5,820 nt of DNA from an uncultured Verrucomicrobia subdivision 3 bacterium (GTDB lineage Bacteria; Verrucomicrobiota; Verrucomicrobiia; Limisphaerales; UBA11358). The notes beneath the pieces were generated by a model. It made no database searches. It saw only the letters and a program-made list of their open reading frames with translations, and had not been told where the DNA came from. Position 1 is the stretch's first letter. Every line of letters begins with the position of its first letter. This document shows, one piece after another, positions 1 to 5,578 of this stretch. Where the stretch lies: positions 1 through 5,820 of the forward strand of contig CAIOUK010000042.1 in the NCBI GenBank assembly GCA_903861445.1, given 5' to 3'. Position numbers and translations under genes: made by a program.

Positions 1-1158
1 GGCCTCGACGAACGTCCGCTGGCCATCATCGCCAAGACCTACAAAGGCGCCGGCGTTTCCTTCTTGCAGGACAAAGACGGCTGGCACGGCAAACCGCTCA
101 ATACGGAAGAAGCCGCCAAAGCCATCGCCGAACTTCAGCCCAGCGCCAAGTCCGGCCTCGGTGTCGCGATTCCTGCGCCGACTGCGCTTCCCGCTCCGAA
201 CCTCGCCGCGCCCGCGAGTTATCCGGCCATCAGCTACAAACTCGGGGACAAGATTGCCACGCGCGAAGCCTACGGCACCGCGCTCGTTCGCCTTGGTGAA
301 GCCGATCCGCGTATCAATGCGATGGATGGCGACACGAAGAATTCCACTTTCGCGGAAAAATTCTTCAAACAATTCCCGAACCGCGCCACGGAATGTTTCA
401 TCGCGGAACAAAACTTGGTGGCCGTGGCCGTTGGTTTTGCCACGCGCGGTCATGTGCCGTTCGCCTCGACCTTTGCGACATTTTTCACGCGCGCGGCGGA
501 TCAAATCCGCGTCGCCGGCATTTCGCAATCCAACTTGAAACTCGTCGGCTCGCACGTCGGCATCAGCATCGGCGAAGATGGCCCGTCGCAGATGGCGCTG
601 GAAGATTTGGCGATGATGCGCGCGGTCGTCGGCAGCACGGTTTTGTATCCGGCGGACGCGGTCGCCACGGAAAAATTGCTCGAACAGATGGCCATCCTCA
701 AAGGCGTTTGCTTCCTGCGCACCTCGCGTCCGAAGACGCCGGTGATTTACGGCAACGACGAACAATTCCCCGTGGGCGGCGCGAAAGTGCTGCGCACCGG
801 CGACAAAGTCACGATCGTCAGCGCCGGCGTCACTTTGTTTGAAGCCTTGAAAGCCGCCGACTCGTTGAAGGCTGAAGGCATCAACGTCACAGTCATTGAC
901 GCTTACAGCATCAAACCGCTCGGCAAAGACGTCATTCTCGCGGCGGCCAAGAAAACCGGCAACACCGTCATCACGGTGGAAGATCATTATTCCGAAGGCG
1001 GCCTCGGCGACGCGGTCGCTGGCGAGCTTTCGAGCGAAGGCATCAAGGTGCACAAGCTGGCCGTCGTGGGCATTCCGCGCTCCGGCAAGGCCGAGGAACT
1101 CATGGCGGCGTTCGGCATCGACGCGGCGGCGATTGTGAAAAAAGTCAAATCGCTGTAA
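1..1158 (+). CDS. tkt: Transketolase, C-terminal 385 residues (5' end outside window)
   Basis: Transketolase moves two-carbon ketol units between sugar phosphates in the non-oxidative pentose phosphate pathway, using thiamine diphosphate in the cytosol. The frame is open from base 1, so the N-terminal part of the diphosphate-binding domain is missing. The fragment begins with the end of that domain (AKTYKGAG, then WHGKPL near residue 30). An Ala/Pro-rich linker follows at about 50-75, then the pyrimidine-binding domain with DGDTKNSTF (about 109-117), IAEQN (catalytic-type Glu at 136, codon 406-408), STFATFFTRA and GSHVGISIGEDGPSQ. The C-terminal domain contains TVEDHYSEGGLG and PRSGK. These motifs match the short animal-type enzyme closely rather than the E. 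coli TktA type with its REH motif. The product could be called a transketolase-like enzyme, but 1-deoxyxylulose-5-phosphate synthase is unlikely given GDTKNSTF and IAEQN. The gene ends 22 bp before a strong hairpin terminator. The family assignment is secure; the lineage remark is inference. Confidence 0.96.
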   Translation, partial: GLDERPLAIIAKTYKGAGVSFLQDKDGWHGKPLNTEEAAKAIAELQPSAKSGLGVAIPAPTALPAPNLAAPASYPAISYKLGDKIATREAYGTALVRLGEADPRINAMDGDTKNSTFAEKFFKQFPNRATECFIAEQNLVAVAVGFATRGHVPFASTFATFFTRAADQIRVAGISQSNLKLVGSHVGISIGEDGPSQMALEDLAMMRAVVGSTVLYPADAVATEKLLEQMAILKGVCFLRTSRPKTPVIYGNDEQFPVGGAKVLRTGDKVTIVSAGVTLFEALKAADSLKAEGINVTVIDAYSIKPLGKDVILAAAKKTGNTVITVEDHYSEGGLGDAVAGELSSEGIKVHKLAVVGIPRSGKAEELMAAFGIDAAAIVKKVKSL

Positions 1159-1176
1159 GTGACAAACTAAAAATTC

Positions 1177-1209
1177 AAAAACGCGGAGAAGCAATTCTCC
1201 GCGTTTTTT
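1177..1209. terminator. Intrinsic terminator shared by convergent genes
   Basis: A perfect 10-bp stem (1181-1190 with 1195-1204) closes a GCAA tetraloop at 1191-1194. It is flanked by an A run on the left and a T run (1204-1209) on the right, which extend the pairing. Read on the + strand it lies 22 bp after the transketolase stop and ends in a U tract. Read on the - strand it lies about 35 bp after the Nudix stop, also followed by a U-rich stretch. It can therefore serve both converging transcripts. Confidence 0.9.
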
Positions 1210-1239
1210 CTTTGCACCGATGGTGACCCAAAACTTGTC

Positions 1240-1797
1240 TCAAGCCTTTTTGATTCCGCGCTGCCACAACTCAAAATAATACAGCGCGGACACCACGAGG
1301 TTGTGGCCGATTTTTTCATCGGCTACCAACTGCGGGATTTCGGCAACGGGCACAAGCTGCGTTGCCAAATCTTCACCACCATCAAAATCCACGGCGTGTT
1401 TCAGTCGGCAGTTCTCGATCAGCACGGTGTAAGTCCGGTTGCTCATGATGGCGGGGTTGGACCAGATGGTGCCGAGCAGCCGCGCGTTCTCGCCCTCGTA
1501 ACCTGTCTCCTCGCGCAGTTCCCGGATGGCGGTGGCCACGGGATCGGTCTCGTGCGGATCCATCATACCGCCGGGAATTTCCAGTTCCACGGTTTCGGAA
1601 CCATGCCGGTATTGCCGAATCATCACGAGTTGTTGGTCGGGCGTAACGGCCACGACGTTGACCCAATTAACGCTGTCGAGGATGTAAAAGTCGTGCTCTT
1701 TGCCGGTGCGCGGATTGATGCAGGCGTCAGAACGGATTTTGAAAATGCGAAAATCACCGACGGGTTTGGAACCGACCTTTTTCCAGGGTTTGATCAT
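1240..1797 (-). CDS. Nudix hydrolase, ADP-ribose pyrophosphatase-like
   Basis: This 185-residue protein belongs to the Nudix superfamily, which cleaves nucleoside diphosphates linked to another group X with divalent metal. A beta-rich N-terminal half (residues about 10-70, with MIRQYRHG at 59-66) leads into EIPGG and the Nudix box at 77-100, which ends REL-REETGY. Glu93, Glu96 and Glu97 are the expected metal ligands. Pro115 lies 16 residues after Gly99 of the box, a position associated with ADP-ribose pyrophosphatases, so an ADP-sugar substrate is plausible but unproven. The box is G-x5-E-x8-RE, one residue longer than the canonical G-x5-E-x7-RE. The ATG at 1797 is only 4 bp after the stop of the 64-codon gene and has an SD-like AAAAGGA 10 nt upstream, so translation is probably coupled. 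The 3' end faces the shared terminator. Family confidence is high; substrate confidence is low. Confidence 0.92.
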   Translation of the reverse strand: MIKPWKKVGSKPVGDFRIFKIRSDACINPRTGKEHDFYILDSVNWVNVVAVTPDQQLVMIRQYRHGSETVELEIPGGMMDPHETDPVATAIRELREETGYEGENARLLGTIWSNPAIMSNRTYTVLIENCRLKHAVDFDGGEDLATQLVPVAEIPQLVADEKIGHNLVVSALYYFELWQRGIKKA

Positions 1798-1801
1798 AAA
1801 T

Positions 1802-1996
1802 TCAAAATCCTTTTGCCTTGGCCGACCAGCCTTGCCGCATCAAACCAATCAAATGCTGCAATGCCTCCTCGTAAGGGCGATTTTTCTCGGCGGCAAGCTG
1901 TTTAGCCCGCTTGTCGAGCTGCGCGGCCATATCGGCGGATTTTTCCGCCGGACAGCCGAGCGCGACGAGAACTTGGGCGAGTTGCGAGATTTCCAC
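1802..1996 (-). CDS. Small conserved-looking helical protein of unknown function (64 aa)
   Basis: No function is recognised. The 64-residue product looks almost entirely alpha-helical, with heptad-like spacing of Leu and Ala (for example AAQLDKRAKQLA at 24-35, then EEALQHLIGLMRQGW at 43-57). It has no signal peptide or membrane segment and is mildly basic at the end. The start is GTG; an in-frame TGA lies five codons upstream and no ATG lies between, so GTG at 1996 is the only reasonable start. The stop is 4 bp before the Nudix ATG, and the Nudix SD-like site lies inside the last codons, which argues for a real, co-translated gene. Composition matches its neighbours. It could be a small Nudix partner or an unrelated passenger; neither can be shown here. 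Confidence 0.7.
   Translation of the reverse strand: MEISQLAQVLVALGCPAEKSADMAAQLDKRAKQLAAEKNRPYEEALQHLIGLMRQGWSAKAKGF
1808..1814 (-). promoter_or_regulatory. SD-like site for the Nudix gene
   Basis: On the minus strand this reads AAAAGGA, with a 10-nt spacer to the Nudix ATG at 1797. It lies within the final codons of the 64-codon gene. It is the clearest SD-like sequence before any start in this window and supports the chosen Nudix start. Confidence 0.5.
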
Positions 1997-2008
1997 GGGC
2001 AGATTAAA

Positions 2009-2062
2009 TCAGGAAAACAAGAACGCAGGAACCGGAAAATACTTTCCTGACTTCCTGCGTTC
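2009..2062. repeat. Intergenic palindromic element with two competing stems
   Basis: An 11-bp perfect inverted repeat pairs 2021-2031 (GAACGCAGGAA) with 2052-2062. Inside its loop, 2034-2038 can pair with 2043-2047. A separate 8-bp inverted repeat pairs 2009-2016 (TCAGGAAA) with 2043-2050. The 11-bp and 8-bp stems interleave, so in simple secondary structure they exclude one another. The element fills most of the 85-bp gap between the cytosolic cyclophilin stop and the 64-codon gene, and one arm ends 12 nt before the latter's GTG. It may be a weak terminator, an attenuator-like switch or a dispersed repeat built from CAGGAA units. No strong U tract follows on the minus strand (CTTGTTTT only). 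Confidence 0.65.
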
Positions 2063-2081
2063 CTAATTGAATTGGGTTTGC

Positions 2082-2582
2082 TTACTTTGCCGCGTCCGCC
2101 GCGACGATTTTCACGCTGATGAGCGTTTGCTTTGTCACGGGCCGGTCGCCGGAAACGGTTGGTGTGGTGGCGATTTTCTCCAGCACGTCGTCGCCCTTGA
2201 TGAGCTTACCGAACGCCGTGTATTGACGGTCGAGGAAGCGCGGATCGCCGTGGCAGATGAAAAATTGCGAGCCGGCGGAATTCGGATCCTGCGAACGCGC
2301 CATGGAGAGCACGCCGCGGGTGTGCGCCTTGTCGTTGAATTCAGCTTTAATCTGGTGTCCCGGACCGCCGGTGCCCCATGAACGCTGCTTGGAATCATCC
2401 TTGGTCAGCGGATCGCCGCCCTGAATCATGAAACCCTTGATGACGCGGTGAAAACAGGTGCCGTCGTAAAAACCTTTTTTCGCAAGGTCGATAAAATTTT
2501 TGACGTGGCCGGGCGCGACGTCCGGCCAGAATTCGAGGGTCATTTCGCCGGCGCTGGTGGTGAGAATGGCAATTTCGCTCAT
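2082..2582 (-). CDS. Cytosolic cyclophilin-type peptidyl-prolyl cis-trans isomerase
   Basis: This 166-residue cyclophilin catalyses cis-trans isomerisation of Xaa-Pro bonds. It has no signal peptide and is predicted to be cytosolic. Active-site residues by analogy with human cyclophilin A are all in a single domain: Arg46 (FHRVIKGFMIQGG), Phe51, Met52, Gln54, Phe108 (GSQFFI) and Leu117. The Trp121 equivalent is Phe116, as in many bacterial enzymes with weak cyclosporin binding, and the His126 equivalent is Tyr121. Length is typical of the family. The ATG at 2582 is 21 bp after the stop of the exported paralogue, with an AT-rich leader and no clear SD. The two genes are therefore probably co-transcribed. 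A palindromic element follows the TAA. The product is very close to its neighbour, with 26 consecutive identical residues (37-62). Confidence 0.95.
   Translation of the reverse strand: MSEIAILTTSAGEMTLEFWPDVAPGHVKNFIDLAKKGFYDGTCFHRVIKGFMIQGGDPLTKDDSKQRSWGTGGPGHQIKAEFNDKAHTRGVLSMARSQDPNSAGSQFFICHGDPRFLDRQYTAFGKLIKGDDVLEKIATTPTVSGDRPVTKQTLISVKIVAADAAK
2399..2474 (-). repeat. Near-identical 76-bp segment, copy 1 (cytosolic cyclophilin)
   Basis: This segment encodes residues 37-62 of the cytosolic cyclophilin. By hand alignment it matches 2951-3026 in the exported paralogue at 72 of 76 bases, with no gaps. The protein flanks diverge much more. Confidence 0.85.
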
Positions 2583-2603
2583 AAAATTATTAGGTTTTAG
2601 AAA

Positions 2604-3248
2604 TTATTTTACGGTGTCGGCAGGAACGATTTTGATGCTGGTGATGCCCATGCGTTTGTCGGGGCGATCCTGTGGATGTGTTGGCGTGGTGGCAATCTTT
2701 TCCAAAACGTCGTCGCCCTTAATGAGTTTGCCGAACGTCGTGTATTGGTGATCAAGAAACGTTGGCTCGCGCCGAGCCGGGTCAGTTTGAGTCGGATCAC
2801 TATGGCAGATGAAAAACTGCGAGCCGGCGGAATCGGGATTCGCGCTGCGCGCCATGGAGATGACACCGCGGTGGTGTGAATGGTCGTTGAACTCGGCCTT
2901 GATCGAGTAGCCCGGGCCACCCGTGCCCCACTGGTCTTCCTTGCTGGCATCCTTGGTCAGCGGGTCGCCGCCTTGAATCATAAAACCCTTGATGACGCGG
3001 TGAAAACAGGTGCCGTCATAAAAACCCTGCCGGGCAAGCTTCTTAAAATTCTCGATGGTCGCCGGCGCGGCGTCCGTCCAGAACTCGACAACCATGGTGC
3101 CTTCGGTGGTGGTGATGACGGCGACTTCCTTGGTGCTGGGCGCGTTGGTAACCGTGGCGGTCGCCGGTGCGTTGGTTTTGGCGTCTTCAGCTTGGGTGGC
3201 GGCAACGGCAAACAAGCCGAGCGCACAAAATAATGAGAGAGTTTTCAT
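2604..3248 (-). CDS. Exported cyclophilin-type peptidyl-prolyl cis-trans isomerase
   Basis: This is a 214-residue cyclophilin with an N-terminal Sec-type signal peptide (MKTLSLF..., hydrophobic 4-17, probable cleavage after ATQA at 20), so it should act in the periplasm. A short Ala/Asn/Thr/Pro-rich spacer (about 21-40) precedes the isomerase domain (41-214). Active-site equivalents are Arg84, Phe89, Met90, Gln92, Phe146 and Leu165, with Phe164 and Tyr169 replacing the Trp and His of human cyclophilin A. Compared with its cytosolic neighbour it carries about 10 extra residues (TQTDPARREPT, 153-163) just before the FLD motif. The ATG at 3248 was chosen because the signal peptide begins there; the in-frame ATG at 3278 would add 10 residues that spoil it. 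Only 49 bp separate it from the vWA-like gene upstream. Cys8 is not in a good lipobox, so a lipoprotein is unlikely. Confidence 0.93.
   Translation of the reverse strand: MKTLSLFCALGLFAVAATQAEDAKTNAPATATVTNAPSTKEVAVITTTEGTMVVEFWTDAAPATIENFKKLARQGFYDGTCFHRVIKGFMIQGGDPLTKDASKEDQWGTGGPGYSIKAEFNDHSHHRGVISMARSANPDSAGSQFFICHSDPTQTDPARREPTFLDHQYTTFGKLIKGDDVLEKIATTPTHPQDRPDKRMGITSIKIVPADTVK
2951..3026 (-). repeat. Near-identical 76-bp segment, copy 2 (exported cyclophilin)
   Basis: This is the partner of 2399-2474, with four base differences. It encodes residues 75-100 of the exported cyclophilin, including the FHRVIKGFMIQGG active-site motif. Confidence 0.85.
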
Positions 3249-3297
3249 GGCCGCGAAATTTTCCACAAGCGCGCCCAAAAGTCACGCGCGGAATGAG

Positions 3298-4470
3298 TCA
3301 TTTTTTGCGCGGCTGCACCTTCGGCGCGTTCAGGGAGTCGGTAATCAGGCTGTTATGGGGACGGCGTGACCGCACCACCGCCATCCAGATTAGCAACGCC
3401 ACCACCAGCAGGGCGCCACCACCGAGCCACCAGCGCAGACGGCTGGAATCATTATTATTTTGCGGCGGAACCATCGCTCTTGCCGGGTTGGTGGGTGGCG
3501 CAGCGGGCTTGACGGCTTCGGTGACGGGTGCGGCCGGCGCGGGTTTGGCAATGTTCGTTGGTGCGGGTGCCGGTGTTGGCGTTTGACTTGTCACCGCAGG
3601 AATAATTGGCGCCGGTGTCGGCTTGGGTGGGTTGGTTGGGCGTTGGTTGGGCGCCACCGTTTTGGCAACTGGATTGGTGGCCGGCGCGGTAATCTTTTTC
3701 AAATCATCAACATTCGTGCCGACATGGGTGCCGACAATGATCAATGCCGGCACGGGAACCACCGTTGGTTTAGGAATGACTGGCACGGGCGCGGGCGCGG
3801 GCGGCGGCAAATCCACCACTGGCTTTGGCGGCTCCGGCCACGGTGGAAACGTCGGCACGTTGATTTCACTTGGCGGAAAGTTGACCGTGCAGCCGGTGAA
3901 TTTTCCCTGCTGGGTGCGGAGCAGCAGCACGAACGGTTGCCGCGTTTTTTTTCGTTCTGCAAAATTCTGCTGAAACGTCTGGTTGATGCCGAGGTCATAG
4001 GGCGTCCAGTCAATCCGGCTGTTGCCGTCGCAAAAAATCACCACCGTCAACCGGTCGGAATCGGCGATGACTTTATTCAGTGCCGGTTGCAACGCAGCCA
4101 GACTGGTTTCGCCCGAAAACCATTCGTGATGCACAAACTTGACCAGGTTGGAAATAGTTTCGGACGAGCGTTCCGGTTTCCACGTTGTCAGGGGAAATTT
4201 GCCGGTGTGCAGTTGCCGGCAAAACGTCCACACACCCACAGAATCGTCGGCATGAATCTGGCCGCCGCCACTGGTTCCCAGAAAAGTTTTCACCGTGGCC
4301 TCGACGCCCGGCAGGCGTTTTTTCATCTCTGCCGACGTGTCAAACACCAGCAGCCAGCGTTCTTCAATTTCCGCCCGCGCCGGGGAACACACCAATAAAT
4401 AAACGGCCACAAAGAGCCAGCCCGGTCGGGATGCAACCCGGCGAAGTTTTTTTAGGCAGTGCAAATTCAT
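3298..4470 (-). CDS. vWA-like membrane-anchored protein with Pro/Ala-rich linker
   Basis: No named family member is recognised. The 390-residue product begins with a signal peptide (basic 7-15, hydrophobic 19-28, likely cleavage after ARA33). A globular region of about 36-200 looks like a von Willebrand A fold: LLVFDTSAEM (40-49), SGETSLAAL (119-127) and VVIFCDGNS (143-151) resemble the three metal-site motifs (Asp44, Ser46, Thr122, Asp148). The second serine of DxSxS is replaced by Glu48. A low-complexity linker rich in Pro, Ala, Thr and Asn spans about 200-340. One membrane helix (about 347-366) and a basic tail of 24 residues follow. The likely topology is an outward-facing domain on a long tether with a short cytoplasmic tail. 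The ATG overlaps the upstream yacP-like stop as ATGA, implying translational coupling. An exported cyclophilin follows 49 bp downstream. The vWA call rests on motifs only. Confidence 0.8.
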   Translation of the reverse strand: MNLHCLKKLRRVASRPGWLFVAVYLLVCSPARAEIEERWLLVFDTSAEMKKRLPGVEATVKTFLGTSGGGQIHADDSVGVWTFCRQLHTGKFPLTTWKPERSSETISNLVKFVHHEWFSGETSLAALQPALNKVIADSDRLTVVIFCDGNSRIDWTPYDLGINQTFQQNFAERKKTRQPFVLLLRTQQGKFTGCTVNFPPSEINVPTFPPWPEPPKPVVDLPPPAPAPVPVIPKPTVVPVPALIIVGTHVGTNVDDLKKITAPATNPVAKTVAPNQRPTNPPKPTPAPIIPAVTSQTPTPAPAPTNIAKPAPAAPVTEAVKPAAPPTNPARAMVPPQNNNDSSRLRWWLGGGALLVVALLIWMAVVRSRRPHNSLITDSLNAPKVQPRKK

Positions 4471-4943
4471 GCTGAACGTGAGCGGGAAAAACGGTTGCGC
4501 TCGGAACGATTGTGATTGTTCAGCTTTTTTTCCAAAGAGGCCAGCGCATTCTGAATCAGCGCAATGAAGTTGCCACAGCTGGCCACCGAACCGTTGAAGC
4601 CGCCGACGGTGTCGCGAATGGCGAAATCGTCCGTCACGGCCAGCACCTCGCCGTAGGATTGGAACCGCGCGGCGGCGCGTTCAATCAAGTCATCCGCCGT
4701 CTGGCCGGCGCTGGAAAACAGCACTTCCACCGATTTGCCGGCATCATTTTTTGGCTTCGTTCGCCGCGCGCCGCGTCCGTCAAAGAAAACCGTCACCGGC
4801 GTGCCGCACGCGTCCTGATATTGCGTGAGCATCTCCACCAGCGCATCGCGCGCCGTCTCGGAATGACGCGGCGCACCCTCCGCCAACTCCGGCCAGTTGT
4901 GGAGCAGCGAGTAGCCGTCAACGAGAATTCGCACCAACGCCAT
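4467..4943 (-). CDS. YacP/Rae1-like NYN-domain protein, putative endoribonuclease
   Basis: The 158-residue product resembles the YacP family, whose Bacillus member Rae1 is a ribosome-associated endoribonuclease with a PIN-like NYN fold. Motifs appear in family order: ILVDGYSLLHNWPEL (6-20, Asp9), VTVFFDGRG (50-58, Asp55), VEVLFSSAGQTADDLIERA (72-90, Asp84/Asp85) and VLAVTDDFAIRD (100-111, Asp105/Asp106). The spaced acidic residues fit a metal-dependent nuclease site. The C-terminal tail (about 139-158) is rich in Lys, Arg, Asn and Ser and may contact RNA. The ATG at 4943 is the first gene start of the minus-strand block, with no clear SD. The last codon overlaps the vWA-like start as ATGA. 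Ribosome association is inferred from the family only; some NYN proteins have other RNA targets. Confidence 0.85.
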   Translation of the reverse strand: MALVRILVDGYSLLHNWPELAEGAPRHSETARDALVEMLTQYQDACGTPVTVFFDGRGARRTKPKNDAGKSVEVLFSSAGQTADDLIERAAARFQSYGEVLAVTDDFAIRDTVGGFNGSVASCGNFIALIQNALASLEKKLNNHNRSERNRFSRSRSA

Positions 4944-5045
4944 GCGCGGAGAGTAGCGATTCCCGCCGCGAGGTGAAAATGATTTTCTCGCCGGTGAAAT
5001 GGCTTTTTCTTTGTGCCACCATGCAGTTTAATGTGCGCCATTCGC
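4944..5045. promoter_or_regulatory. Divergent intergenic region between the yacP-like gene and lspA
   Basis: This 102-bp gap must hold the promoters for the minus-strand block and for lspA if they are transcribed separately. It contains two GGTGAAA copies (4972-4978 and 4993-4999) exactly 21 bp apart, and a 13-base palindrome GAAAATGATTTTC at 4975-4987. No convincing sigma-70 -35/-10 pair is seen, which is not unusual outside Proteobacteria. A regulatory role is inferred from position. Confidence 0.4.
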
Positions 5046-5558
5046 ATGGTTGAAAAATCTAGCAACTCCAATCGCGCCATCGCCGTCATCGCGGCGGTCG
5101 TGTTCGTGCTCGACCAGTTCACCAAATGGCTCGTGTTGAACCTGCTTGCCAAGGACGATGAAAAAATTCTCATTCCCGGTTTCTTCAAGTTTGTCCACTG
5201 GGTTAACACCGGCGCGGCGTGGAGCCTCTTTTCCGGCAACAACGGCGCGCTGGCCTTCGTGGCCTTGCTCGCGTTCGTCGCGCTGTTCCTGACGCGGCAC
5301 CATTTCAATTCCCACACACTGCCGGGCCGAATCGCGTTCGGCCTCATCTTCGGCGGCATCGCCGGCAACCTCACCGACCGGCTGCTGCCCGGCCGACACG
5401 AGGTCATTGACTTCATTCGTTTTTATATGCAGCAGCGCGGCGGCGGCGAAATCGGCTTTCCTGCTTTCAATATCGCCGACACCGCCATCTGCACCGGGGT
5501 CGGCCTGATTTTCCTCATCACCTGGCGCAACGAGCATTCACCCAAATCTACGCCGTGA
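5046..5558 (+). CDS. lspA: Lipoprotein signal peptidase (signal peptidase II)
   Basis: LspA is an inner-membrane aspartyl protease that removes signal peptides from diacylglyceryl-modified prolipoproteins. The 170-residue product has four hydrophobic segments (about 10-34, 66-83, 94-110 and 145-160) and the family boxes: LDQFTK (Asp23, Lys27), NTGAAWS (Asn54), GNLTDR (Asp111), VIDF (Asp122) and FNIADTAI (Asp145). Asp122 and Asp145 match the catalytic pair of the Pseudomonas enzyme, so it should be active. A Gly-rich stretch (QQRGGGEIG, 129-137) lengthens the loop before the last box. The ATG at 5046 gives a typical length; in-frame alternatives are GTG 5013 and ATG 5031, and none has an SD. 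It is divergent from the yacP-like gene. An RluD-type gene follows 97 bp downstream, a common pairing. Confidence 0.96.
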   Translation: MVEKSSNSNRAIAVIAAVVFVLDQFTKWLVLNLLAKDDEKILIPGFFKFVHWVNTGAAWSLFSGNNGALAFVALLAFVALFLTRHHFNSHTLPGRIAFGLIFGGIAGNLTDRLLPGRHEVIDFIRFYMQQRGGGEIGFPAFNIADTAICTGVGLIFLITWRNEHSPKSTP

Positions 5559-5578
5559 AATATCGGCCAAATATTTTT

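Noticed and set aside
1303..1905. 200-codon open frame on the + strand opposite the Nudix gene and the 64-codon gene
   Set aside because: It is antisense to an intact Nudix box and spans two minus-strand genes; no recognisable motif.
2604..3248. Exported cyclophilin as a lipoprotein
   Set aside because: Cys8 lies in the middle of the hydrophobic stretch without a proper lipobox, and an ATQA cleavage site follows at residue 20.
2604..3278. Upstream ATG (3278) as start of the exported cyclophilin
   Set aside because: It would place acidic and polar residues before the signal peptide. The ATG at 3248 gives a standard n-region and hydrophobic core.
3460..4398. 312-codon open frame on the + strand opposite the vWA-like gene
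   Set aside because: The product is rich in Arg, Trp, Gly and His with no domain. It is antisense to a gene with a signal peptide, motifs and a coupled start; GC-rich codons keep the shadow frame open.
5004..5032. Possible sigma-70 promoter for lspA (TTTTTC, 17 bp, TTTAAT)
   Set aside because: The -35 match is poor and the -10 match modest; it is not distinguishable from chance in an AT-richer gap.
5028..5537. 169-codon minus-strand frame opposite lspA
   Set aside because: lspA has all its catalytic boxes on the + strand. The antisense product is low-complexity Glu/Ala/Asp-rich.
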